In this document: positions 1 to 6,248 of the stretch, in pieces | Layout of the letters: each line of letters begins with the position of its first letter | Position numbering within the stretch: position 1 is the stretch's first letter | DNA from: Myxococcales bacterium | GTDB lineage: Bacteria > Myxococcota_A > UBA9160 > JALSIO01 | Assembly (NCBI GenBank): GCA_026989995.1 | Contig: JALSIO010000601.1 | Span: forward strand, 1-13,489 | Direction of reading: 5' to 3' | Length of the DNA stretch: 13,489 bases | Position numbers and translations under genes: made by a program | The notes under the pieces: generated by a model | What the model was told of the DNA's origin: nothing | Database searches by the model: none | The model's input: only the letters and a program-made list of their open reading frames with translations

Positions 1-468
1 CAGGGTCTCGACGTCGGCGGGAGACAGGCGCAACGCTTCGGGCCGACCCTCGGGAAGCAGCGCCAGGGCCTCGGCCACGCGGTCGGCGAGGCCCTCGGGA
101 TCCGCCTGCACGGCCCGTCCGAGCACGTGTTCGGCCACCGCGAAGGCGAGCTCCACCACGGCGTGCCGCTGCGCGCGGAGCAGATCGCGGCGCAGGACGG
201 CCAGGGCCCGGGCACCGCGCTCCAGCGAGGAAAGCGCCCGCCCGAGGGCCTCGGTCTCGGCCACCGGGAGCTCGGCCCGGGCCTCGGCGCGTCCCCGCTC
301 GTAGGCCTCCCGAAGCAGCTCGTCGAGGCCCGGCGCGGGCGGCTCCGCCGCCCGGTCGGAGGCACCGGGCGAGGCTGCGAAATCGGGGGCCGGATCGAGA
401 CGCTCGAAGGCGCGGTCCGCGGGCGATCCGGGATCCGGCTCGAAGGCGGCGCCCTCAGACCATCTCAT
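1..468 (-). CDS. fliH: Flagellar export protein FliH, N-terminal part (cut by window edge)
   Basis: First 156 codons of the cytoplasmic regulator of the export ATPase FliI, which brings FliI and cargo to the type III export gate. The reading frame is open from the ATG at 468-466 to the window edge. It begins MRWSEGAAF, passes through a Pro/Ala/Asp-rich variable stretch (about residues 10-46), then a helical charged segment (LDELLREAYERGRAEA, about 48-63) and the start of the conserved FliH core (VVELAFAVAEHVLGRAVQAD, about 104-123). The start is supported by GGAGG ending five bases upstream, inside the end of fliG; the two genes overlap by 14 bases, so translation is probably coupled. The C-terminal FliI-binding half lies outside the window. 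Identity rests on the core pattern and on the position immediately after fliG; fliI would be expected next. Confidence 0.88.
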   Translation of the reverse strand, partial: MRWSEGAAFEPDPGSPADRAFERLDPAPDFAASPGASDRAAEPPAPGLDELLREAYERGRAEARAELPVAETEALGRALSSLERGARALAVLRRDLLRAQRHAVVELAFAVAEHVLGRAVQADPEGLADRVAEALALLPEGRPEALRLSPADVETL

Positions 469-1453
469 CGCCGCCTCCGAGGTTGATCGAAAGACGCCCC
501 TCCTCCTCGAGGCGGCGGGCGACGTCGACGATCTGCTGCTGCACCTTCTCGACGTCGGCCACGCGCATCGGCCCGAGCAGCTCGCCCTCCTCCCGCAGCT
601 GGTCCGCCGCCCGGGACGACACGTTGGAGAAGACCTTCTCCTTCATCTCCTCGCTGGCGAGCTTGAGCGCCACCACGAGGTCCTCGGTGGAGATCTCGCG
701 GAGCAGCGCCTGGAAGCCCTTGCGGTCGATGTTCACGAGGTCGTTGAAGGTGAGCATCCGCTTGCGGATCTCGCCGGCGAGCTCCGGGTTGCGGCTCTCG
801 AGGCCCTCGAGGATGGCCTGGCCGTCGGTCTTGGGTACGCGGTTCAGGAGCTTCGCGGCCACGTCGTGCCCGCCCACCCGGGTGGGGGAGCCGGGACGCC
901 GGCCGAAGAGCTCCGCGACCCCTTCCTCGAGCTCGCCCACGATCTCCGTGGTGACGGTCCCGAGGTCCGCGAGGCGCAGCAACACCTCCGGGCGGAGGTC
1001 CTCGGGGAGGTGATGGATCACCTCGGCTCCGTGCTCCGCCGGGATCTGGGAGAGGATCAGCGCGATGGTCTGCGGGTGCTCCGAGCGGAGCACCGCCGCG
1101 ACGAAGGCCGGCTCGAAGCCGCGGAGGGTCCAGTCGATGCGCTTCTCGTCGCGCCCGAGCTTGACCATGATCTCGCGGGCGCGGTCCTCGGAGAGGCTGC
1201 GCTCGAGCAGGGCGAGCGCCCGATCCCGACCGCCGGCGACGCCGTAGTTCCGCTCGCCGACCGCCTCCCGGAACTCTTCGAGCACTTGCTCCTGGATCTT
1301 CGGGGGGATCTCCTCGAAGCGGGCGATGGCGGCGAGGATCTTCTCGACTTCGTCGTCCTCCATCCGGGCGAAGAACTCCCGCGCGCGGTCCTCGGGAAGG
1401 GAGAGCACGAGGATGGCGGCCTTCTCGGGGCCCGTGAGCTGGTCGAAGTCCAC
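455..1453 (-). CDS. fliG: Flagellar motor switch protein FliG
   Basis: Rotor switch protein of 332 aa, joining the MS ring (FliF) to FliM/FliN and receiving torque from the MotA stator. The N-terminal FliF-binding domain opens with LTGPEKAAILVLSLPEDRA (6-24). The middle FliM-binding domain carries the EHPQ motif (125-128) within EHPQTIALILSQIP. The C-terminal torque domain shows all the charged positions described for E. coli FliG, with the same numbering: K264, R281, E288-E289 (Asp-Asp in E. coli) and R297. Start is GTG at 1453-1451 with GGGAGGAG seven bases upstream, and the fliF stop lies only three bases before it, so the two are coupled. Length is normal for the family. Nothing is missing, so this should be a working rotor protein. 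Confidence 0.97.
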   Translation of the reverse strand: MDFDQLTGPEKAAILVLSLPEDRAREFFARMEDDEVEKILAAIARFEEIPPKIQEQVLEEFREAVGERNYGVAGGRDRALALLERSLSEDRAREIMVKLGRDEKRIDWTLRGFEPAFVAAVLRSEHPQTIALILSQIPAEHGAEVIHHLPEDLRPEVLLRLADLGTVTTEIVGELEEGVAELFGRRPGSPTRVGGHDVAAKLLNRVPKTDGQAILEGLESRNPELAGEIRKRMLTFNDLVNIDRKGFQALLREISTEDLVVALKLASEEMKEKVFSNVSSRAADQLREEGELLGPMRVADVEKVQQQIVDVARRLEEEGRLSINLGGGDEMV

Positions 1454-1456
1454 CCG

Positions 1457-3046
1457 CTACTCCTCCCGGAGCCACTTGCGCACGGCCTTGACCGAGTCGT
1501 CGCTGCGGATCTGCGTGACCTGCGCCACCTGCTCGGCGAGGCTGGCCGGTGCCGGGGGGGTCGGCGCAGCCGCGCCTCCGCCCGCGAGCTGGGCCTCCAT
1601 CTGGGCCGCGGTCATGCCGCCGGCGGGGAGCGCGTCGGTGGGCCCGGGCCCGAGCGCACCCGCGAGCGGGCGCACCACGAGGCGGGCGAAGAGCACCACC
1701 ACGAGTGCCACGCCGAGGACCCGCAGGGCGGTGGCGACCAGGCCGAGGAGCGTCGGATCGGCCCAGGGGGGCGGCGCCTCCTCCTCGAGCGCGAGGGAGC
1801 GGAAGGGCGCCGAGTGGAGGGTGATCTCGTCCCCGCGGTCCTCGTCGAAGCCCACGGCCTGGCGAGCGAGCTTCTCGAACTCACGGAGCTCCTCGGGGCT
1901 CCAGGGCACGAAGCCGGCGGCGGCGGGGTCGGCGCCGGGTTCGGCGGGCTTGCCGTCGACGAGGACGGCCACGTGCAGGCGCTTCACGTCGCCGAGGGGC
2001 TCCACCTCGCGAACCACGGTCTTCGAGATCTCGTAGTTGATGGTCTCCGTGGACTGGGTGCTGCTGCTGCTTCCGCCGCCACCGCCGGGCGCGGTGGCGA
2101 GATCCGGCGTGTTGGCCGCGAGCCCGGCGACGCCACCGGGTGCGCCCCCGGACTCGGAGGTGGTCTCCGTCGAGATCTGCTCGCTGCGCGCGACCTGGGA
2201 ATCCGGGTCGTAGCGCTCCGCCTCGGATTCCCGGCGTGTCCAGTCGAGCTCGGCGCGGACCTGCGCGACCACCCGCCCGATCCCGACCGTCGGCTCGAGG
2301 ATGTCCTCGATGCGCCGGGCGAGCAGGGCCTCCACGCGGGCCTGGTGGGCGAGCTCCGTGGCCGGGACCGCGAAGGCGCCCCCCTCCCCTTGCGGCGCGA
2401 GCAGCCGTCCGAGGTCGTCCACCACGGTGACCCGGTCGGCGGTGAGGCCCTCCACGCTCGAGGCCACGAGGTGGACGATGCCGCGGGCGGTGGACTCGCC
2501 GAGCTCGGCGCCGGGGCGGAGGCGCAGCACCACCGACGCGCTCGGCTGGCGGCGCTCCCGCCCCACGAAGACGGTCGACTCCGGAAGCGCGATCTGCACC
2601 CGCGCGCGGTCCACCGCCTCGAGGGTCTCGATGCTCCGGGCGAGCTCCCCCTGCAGGGCCCGGCGGAAGTTCACCCGGTGGACGAAGTCGCTCACCCCGA
2701 AGCCCGGGCGGTCGAAGAGCTCGAAGCCCACCCCTCCGCCCGAGGGAAGCCCCCGCCCGGCGAGGCGGATGCGGGCCTCGTAGACCGCCTCGGCGGGAAC
2801 GTCGATGCCGGTGCCACCGGAGCTGAGGCGGTAGGGGATGTTCTCGGTGGACAGCGCCTCCACCACCCGCGCCGCCTCGTCCTCGGCGAGGCCTCGGTAA
2901 AGCGGCCGGTAGTCGGCTCCGGCCGCGCCGTAGCCGAGCCAGAGGAAGAAGGCCAGGGAGCCGAGGCCCGTGAGCGCGAGCGCGAGGCGCCGACCCGGCG
3001 GCAGGGCCCGCGCCTGCTCGATCAGGTTCGAGATCCACTCCGGCAC
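1457..3046 (-). CDS. fliF: Flagellar MS-ring protein FliF
   Basis: Inner-membrane ring protein of 529 aa, the first structure assembled and the housing of the export gate. Two membrane helices bracket a periplasmic region: about residues 21-41 (LALALTGLGSLAFFLWLGYG) and about 432-458 (TLLGLVATALRVLGVALVVV). The conserved YscJ/FliF modules lie at about 46-215 (YRPLYRGLAEDEAARVVEAL; VNFRRALQGELARSIETLE; ALPESTVF). A Gly/Ser/Thr-rich stretch at about 290-335 sits where the beta-collar loop of FliF is found. The cytoplasmic tail ends SVKAVRKWLREE, the typical FliG-binding end. Start is GTG at 3046-3044 with a weak G-rich ribosome site (GTAGGGGGA) upstream; no better start was seen. It lies 16 bases after fliE and 3 bases before fliG. 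Confidence 0.97.
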   Translation of the reverse strand: MPEWISNLIEQARALPPGRRLALALTGLGSLAFFLWLGYGAAGADYRPLYRGLAEDEAARVVEALSTENIPYRLSSGGTGIDVPAEAVYEARIRLAGRGLPSGGGVGFELFDRPGFGVSDFVHRVNFRRALQGELARSIETLEAVDRARVQIALPESTVFVGRERRQPSASVVLRLRPGAELGESTARGIVHLVASSVEGLTADRVTVVDDLGRLLAPQGEGGAFAVPATELAHQARVEALLARRIEDILEPTVGIGRVVAQVRAELDWTRRESEAERYDPDSQVARSEQISTETTSESGGAPGGVAGLAANTPDLATAPGGGGGSSSSTQSTETINYEISKTVVREVEPLGDVKRLHVAVLVDGKPAEPGADPAAAGFVPWSPEELREFEKLARQAVGFDEDRGDEITLHSAPFRSLALEEEAPPPWADPTLLGLVATALRVLGVALVVVLFARLVVRPLAGALGPGPTDALPAGGMTAAQMEAQLAGGGAAAPTPPAPASLAEQVAQVTQIRSDDSVKAVRKWLREE

Positions 3047-3062
3047 CGCGTCCCCCTACCCG

Positions 3063-3356
3063 CTAGACCTGAAGCCGGGAAATCTCGCGCCAGGCCTCGA
3101 GCGCCCGGTCGCGAAGCGCCACCACGAAGCGCAGGGTCACGTCCGCGCGGGAGAGCGCGACCATGGCGTCGACCGTGTCCGTCTCGTCGCGGGCGAGCTT
3201 CTCCCCCTGCTCCTGTGCCTCGAGCTGGGCTCGGTTCGCCTCTGCGACCGCCCGGCCGAGGAGCTCACCGAAGCGGCTTCCCCCGGCGGCGGCCGGCTCC
3301 GGGGTCCGAAGCCGGGGAAGGGTCAGCTCCACCCGCGGCGTGGTCTCGACTCCCAT
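3063..3356 (-). CDS. fliE: Flagellar hook-basal body protein FliE
   Basis: Small protein of 97 aa linking the MS ring and export gate to the proximal rod; it is exported early by the flagellar type III system. The N-terminus is variable and Pro-rich (to about residue 25). The conserved part follows: FGELLGRAVAEANRAQLEAQ (29-48), then the helical DTVDAMVALSRADVTLRFVV (60-79) and the family end ALEAWREISRLQV, which matches the usual pattern of an Ala-Tyr-x-Glu-Ile-x-x-Met end with Trp and Leu substitutions. Start is ATG at 3356-3354 with GGGAGG five bases upstream. It is flanked by flgC (11-base gap) and fliF, the standard order. Confidence 0.95.
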   Translation of the reverse strand: MGVETTPRVELTLPRLRTPEPAAAGGSRFGELLGRAVAEANRAQLEAQEQGEKLARDETDTVDAMVALSRADVTLRFVVALRDRALEAWREISRLQV

Positions 3357-3367
3357 GGAGCCCTCCC

Positions 3368-3793
3368 CTAGCGGCCGAGGCCGAGCGCGGCCTCGGCCAT
3401 CTGCCGCACCTTCCGCAGCACGAAGACGTTCGCCTGGAAGCTGCGGCTCGCGGTCATCATGTTGGTGAGCTCCTCGACCGGATTGACCCGCGGAAGTGCC
3501 ACCATGCCGTCGGCGTCGGCATCGGGATGCCCGGGCCGGTGGACCCGAAGCGGGGGGCGCGGATCCCGTACCACGCCCGCCACCTCCACCTTGCGCAGGC
3601 GCCGCTCGAGCTGGTCGGCGAAGGAATCCACGGCGCGGGTGGCCCGAAAAACCGGGTCGCGGCGCACGTAGGGACCCCCCTCCGGCGTCCGGGTGGTCTC
3701 CGCGTTGGCGAGGTTGGAGGCGGTGATGGCCATCCGGGTCCGCTGCGCCGAGATCCCGGAAACGGCGATGTCCACGATGGTGCTGAGGTTCAC
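3368..3793 (-). CDS. flgC: Flagellar basal-body rod protein FlgC
   Basis: Proximal rod subunit of 141 aa. It starts VNLSTIVDIAVSGISAQRTR and contains the rod/hook signature ASNLANAETTRTPEGGPYVRR (about 24-44). The family middle segment appears as HRPGHPDADADGMVALPRVN (84-103). The C-terminal helix ELTNMMTASRSFQANVFVLR packs in the rod tube. The start is chosen as GTG at 3793-3791, because GGAGGAGGGGG lies five bases before it and the family N-terminus fits exactly; a longer reading frame upstream in this frame is an out-of-frame shadow of flgB. The flgB stop is 17 bases upstream. Length matches the usual 134-146 aa. Confidence 0.95.
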   Translation of the reverse strand: MNLSTIVDIAVSGISAQRTRMAITASNLANAETTRTPEGGPYVRRDPVFRATRAVDSFADQLERRLRKVEVAGVVRDPRPPLRVHRPGHPDADADGMVALPRVNPVEELTNMMTASRSFQANVFVLRKVRQMAEAALGLGR

Positions 3794-3810
3794 CGGTTCC
3801 CCCTCCTCCG

Positions 3811-4197
3811 CTAGCCGCCGGTTCCGATGGCGGTGCGGACCAGCGCCTGCAGCCGGGCGAGGACCGCCGCCATGTCCGTGAAGGCGCCGGCGTTCCGCTG
3901 CATCGCGATGAGCTCCTGCTCGAAGTCCACCCCGTTGCGGTCCGGGCGGGTGCCCCGGGGTCCCTGCTCGAGGCGCCACGGCGCCCCCGCCCGCGCCCCG
4001 CCCGCGAGGTGCGCCGGATCGGTGCGGACGAGCCGCGCCTCGGCCCGCGAGAGGGCCTCGTCGAAGCGGAGATCGAGGCGCCGGTAGCCCGGGGTGTCGG
4101 CGTTGGCGATGTTCCCGGCGAGCACGGCCGCCCGGGCCACGCGAAATCGCATGGCCTCCTCGAGCACCCCGCCGGCCGGATCGAGCAGCGACCCCAC
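3811..4197 (-). CDS. flgB: Flagellar basal-body rod protein FlgB
   Basis: Proximal rod subunit of 128 aa, first gene of the basal-body operon. It starts VGSLLDPAGGVLEEAMRFRV and carries the rod signature VLAGNIANADTPGYRRLDLR (about 27-46); the C-terminus is MQRNAGAFTDMAAVLARL, the family helical end. Two GTG codons compete: 4203-4201 touches the GGGAGG ribosome site directly, while 4197-4195 has the normal five-base spacing (TGAAC), so 4197 is preferred. The open frame continues up to 4362, but that extra part looks non-coding (Arg/Pro/Cys-rich), contains the sigma54 promoter and would begin upstream of the predicted transcript start. Confidence 0.93.
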   Translation of the reverse strand: MGSLLDPAGGVLEEAMRFRVARAAVLAGNIANADTPGYRRLDLRFDEALSRAEARLVRTDPAHLAGGARAGAPWRLEQGPRGTRPDRNGVDFEQELIAMQRNAGAFTDMAAVLARLQALVRTAIGTGG

Positions 4198-4203
4198 GTT
4201 CAC

Positions 4204-4209
4204 CTCCCG
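4204..4209 (-). promoter_or_regulatory. Ribosome binding site deciding the flgB start
   Basis: GGGAGG lies five bases upstream of GTG 4197-4195. It abuts the other in-frame GTG (4203-4201) with no spacer, which makes that codon an unlikely start. With transcription predicted at about 4211, the leader is only some 14 bases and consists mostly of this site. Confidence 0.7.
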
Positions 4210-4220
4210 GCGGGCTGCAG

Positions 4221-4236
4221 AGCAAGTCGCGTGCCA
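4221..4236 (-). promoter_or_regulatory. Sigma54 (-24/-12) promoter of the flgBC-fliEFGH operon
   Basis: On the minus strand the sequence reads TGGCACGCGACTTGCT, a full match to the RpoN consensus TGGCACG-N4-TTGCW. The -24 GG is at 4235-4234 and the -12 GC at 4223-4222, with the required 12-base register. Predicted transcription start is about 4211, giving a leader of roughly 14 bases before flgB. Promoters of this class need an AAA+ activator; one is encoded directly upstream (4369-5670). Confidence 0.88.
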
Positions 4237-4265
4237 CCTGCCGGCTGCCCTCGGAGGTCGCAGTT

Positions 4266-4297
4266 CCGGGCACTTGCGTGGCCTCGCGCGTGCCCGG
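4266..4297. repeat. Inverted repeat upstream of the flgB sigma54 promoter
   Basis: CCGGGCAC (4266-4273) and GTGCCCGG (4290-4297) form a perfect 8-bp inverted repeat with a 16-base spacer. Inside the spacer GCG (4276-4278) and CGC (4285-4287) can also pair. It lies about 55-86 bases upstream of the predicted flgB transcript start, where activators of sigma54 promoters often bind. No T-run follows on either strand, which argues against an intrinsic terminator. An activator-binding role is inference. Confidence 0.5.
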
Positions 4298-4337
4298 TTG
4301 CCGACGGCGCGTTCAGATTGAAAGACCCCCGGCAGAT

Positions 4338-4365
4338 CCGGCTCGGTGCAACCCCCGAGCACCGG
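4338..4365 (-). terminator. Possible hairpin just after the sigma54-activator gene
   Basis: Four bases after the stop of the activator gene (reading the minus strand) a stem GCTCGG/CCGAGC (4341-4346 with 4355-4360) can form with an 8-base loop, extended by CCG/CGG across a two-base bulge. Only a poor T-rich stretch (GTCTTTC, near 4320-4326) follows, so an intrinsic terminator is uncertain. It may instead partly insulate the upstream operon from flgB. Confidence 0.3.
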
Positions 4366-4368
4366 ACG

Positions 4369-5670
4369 TCAGGCAAGGCCGTAGAGGCGGATCTTGTTGC
4401 GGAGCGTGCGGACGCTGATGCCGAGTGCGCGGGAGGCCAGGGTCCGGTTGCCGCCGCAGCGCTCGAGGGAGCGGGAGATGGCCATGCGCTCGAGCTCCTT
4501 CAGATTCAGCATCTCGGGCGCGCCCGCGGGCCACCCCGGCGACCCGCTCCGGGCGTGGGGCGCGAGCAGCCGCTCGATGTCGATCCGCTCGCCGGCGAAG
4601 AGCACCACCGCGCGCCGCATCAGGTTCTCGAGCTCGCGCACGTTGCCGCGAAAGGGATGGCGGGCCAGCCGCTCGAGACCCGCCCGGTCGAGCTCCGGGG
4701 CCTCGACGCCCGCCTGGGCCGCGAAACGCTCGAGGAACCGCCCCGCGAGCAGCGGGATGTCCGCGGGCCGTTCCCGGAGCGGGGGCACCACGAGGCGGAT
4801 CACGTCGAGCCGGAAGAAGAGATCCTCCCGGAAGCGGCCGGCGGCCACCTCCCGCGCGAGGTCGCGCTGGGTCGTGACCACCACCCGGAGGTCCACCGGC
4901 ACCGGCGTGAGCGCGCCCACCGGATGCACCTCGCGCTCCTGGAGCACGCGGAGCAGCTTCGGCTGCAGCCGGGGCCCGGCCTCGGCGACCTCGTCGAGCA
5001 CCAGCGTGCCGCCGTCGGCGGCCGCGATCTGCCCGAGCCGGGAGCTCACCGCGCCGGTGAAGGCCCCGCGCTCGTGGCCGAAAAGCTCGCTCTCGGCGAG
5101 CTCCTCGGGGAGCGCGGCGCAGTTGACGACGGCCAGGGGGCCCTGGGAGCGCGCGCTCCTCGCGTGGACGAAGCGCGCGAGGAGCTCCTTGCCCGTGCCG
5201 CTCTCCCCGGCGATGTGGATGGTGGCCTCGGTGGCGGCAGCCGCCTCCGCCTGCTCGAGGAGCCGCTGCATGCCCGGGTCGCGGGTCTCGATGCGCACCC
5301 GCGGCGCCACCGGGCGCGCGGCCCGCACCGCGGCCCGAACGGCCTCCTCGAGGCGGCCGAGGGCGAAGGGCTTGCGGAGCACATCGCGTGCCCCGGCCCG
5401 CATGGCCTCCACCACGTCCTCCACCGAGGGAGCGGTGAGCACCGCGACGATCCGCAGCTCCGGGCAGAGGTGGCGCAGCCGGCGCAGGCCCCGCGGGCCG
5501 TCCCCCTCGGAGGCGTCGACCACCGCCGCATCGAAGCCGCCGGCTGCCAGCCGCCCCCGGGCTGCCTCGAGCCCGTCCACCGCCTCCACGCGGTAGCCGC
5601 TTCGCCGGAGCGCCCGGGCGAGCTCGGTGCGGAGGCGCGAATCCGGCTCCACGATCAGGAGGCGGTGCAT
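4369..5670 (-). CDS. Sigma54-dependent response regulator, FlrC/FleR type
   Basis: Three-domain enhancer-binding protein of 433 aa that would activate sigma54 RNA polymerase at flagellar promoters. Receiver domain, about 1-115: phosphoacceptor D52 (FDAAVVD), T79 and K100 (LRKPF) are present, but the acidic pair normally Asp-Asp is E8-P9. AAA+ domain, about 128-370: Walker A GESGTGKE (155-162), the sigma54-contact loop GAFTGA (202-207), Walker B GTLVLDE (221-227), arginine-finger region REDLFFRLDV (281-290) and sensor II FRGNVRELEN (340-349). Fis-type helix-turn-helix at the C-terminus, about 405-430 (GGNRTLASRALGISVRTLRN). Start is ATG 5670-5668, overlapping the upstream pseudokinase gene by 16 bases. 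It is last in the five-gene operon and directly before flgB, so it is the likely activator of the sigma54 promoters here. FlbD is a looser alternative name. Confidence 0.93.
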   Translation of the reverse strand: MHRLLIVEPDSRLRTELARALRRSGYRVEAVDGLEAARGRLAAGGFDAAVVDASEGDGPRGLRRLRHLCPELRIVAVLTAPSVEDVVEAMRAGARDVLRKPFALGRLEEAVRAAVRAARPVAPRVRIETRDPGMQRLLEQAEAAAATEATIHIAGESGTGKELLARFVHARSARSQGPLAVVNCAALPEELAESELFGHERGAFTGAVSSRLGQIAAADGGTLVLDEVAEAGPRLQPKLLRVLQEREVHPVGALTPVPVDLRVVVTTQRDLAREVAAGRFREDLFFRLDVIRLVVPPLRERPADIPLLAGRFLERFAAQAGVEAPELDRAGLERLARHPFRGNVRELENLMRRAVVLFAGERIDIERLLAPHARSGSPGWPAGAPEMLNLKELERMAISRSLERCGGNRTLASRALGISVRTLRNKIRLYGLA

Positions 5671-6248
5671 CCGCCTCCCCCACCTCCGAGGGCGCGCTCG
5701 TACACCGGCACCTCGCACTCGTCGAGCCGCACCACGGCCTCGGGGCACTCGGGCGGAGCACACGACGCCCCCCCGGTCTGCCCGGCCTCGACGGCGACGA
5801 CGAGGCTCACGCATCCCGAACGCTCGCGGGCGCCGAGCCGGAGGGCCGAGCCGGAGCTCAGCTCCCGGGAGACGCCGTCGAGAAGCTCGATGGCGGCACG
5901 GCGCGCGCGTGCGAGGCCGACGAGCGCCCCATCCCCACGCCGGTCCCGCGTGCAGGCGAGGCCCCGCGCCGCGAGCGCGGGGGCGAGCCGCTCCACCACC
6001 TCGTCGAGTACCGGCCCCACCGGTCCCTGCGCAGCTGCAACCTCCGGCGGCGGTGCAAAGAGCGCGAGCACCTGGCCCACGATCCCGTCGAGCTCCGCGA
6101 CCGCGCACGAGATGGCTTCGCCGATCTCCCGCTCGGCCGGAGAGGGAGCGGAGCGCACGAGCCGGCCCGCCAGCAGCTCGATCCGGGCCAGCGGCCCGCG
6201 CAGGGAGAGCACCAGCGCCGCCCCCGGATGGGCCGTCCCGGGCTTCAC
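5655..6248 (-). CDS. Short degenerate histidine kinase (pseudokinase) in the FlrB/FleS position
   Basis: Protein of 197 aa with the outline of a histidine kinase core and nothing else: no PAS, HAMP or membrane segment. The stretch LVLSLRGPLARIELLAGRLV (12-31) looks like the first helix of a HisKA domain (usual pattern His-Glu-x-Arg-Asn-Pro-Leu), but the positions of His-Glu are L14-S15. The following part resembles the ATPase fold (ARRAAIELLDGVSRELSSG near 115-133; LRLGARERSGCVSLVVAVEA near 136-155), yet the N-box Asn, the DxGxG and the GxGxGL motifs are absent. The tail is Gly/Cys-rich. Start is GTG 6248-6246 overlapping the upstream stop as GTGA; a longer N-terminus would lie wholly inside the TPR gene. 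It overlaps the response regulator by 16 bases. It probably regulates the activator by contact, without phosphotransfer; this is inference, and the fold assignment is by pattern only. Confidence 0.72.
   Translation of the reverse strand: MKPGTAHPGAALVLSLRGPLARIELLAGRLVRSAPSPAEREIGEAISCAVAELDGIVGQVLALFAPPPEVAAAQGPVGPVLDEVVERLAPALAARGLACTRDRRGDGALVGLARARRAAIELLDGVSRELSSGSALRLGARERSGCVSLVVAVEAGQTGGASCAPPECPEAVVRLDECEVPVYERALGGGGGGCTAS

Larger units (their letters stand above)
4198..4368. other. Intergenic region between the activator gene and flgB
   Basis: This 171-base gap holds the flgB ribosome site, the sigma54 promoter, the 8-bp inverted repeat and the weak hairpin listed separately. A small A+T-richer island (about 4311-4326, GTTCAGATTGAAAGAC) stands out from the G+C-rich surroundings and could ease bending or opening of the DNA; no clear IHF site was found. 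Confidence 0.6.

Noticed and set aside
2041..2110. Short Ser/Gly codon repeat within fliF as a possible microsatellite
   Set aside because: It encodes the Gly/Ser-rich loop of the periplasmic domain, is irregular at the base level and keeps the frame.
866..3814. 982-aa open frame on the plus strand antisense to fliG, fliF, fliE and flgC
   Set aside because: Composition is Arg/Gly/His/Glu-rich with no domain, and it lies opposite clearly conserved flagellar genes; long shadow frames are expected at this G+C content.
4271..4280. GGCAC followed by TTGC near 4269-4277 on the plus strand as another sigma54 site
   Set aside because: The two elements touch without the four-to-five-base spacer, so the -24/-12 register is wrong.
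4198..4362. Longer FlgB starting near 4362
   Set aside because: The extra 55 residues do not resemble FlgB and would place the start codon upstream of the sigma54 promoter.
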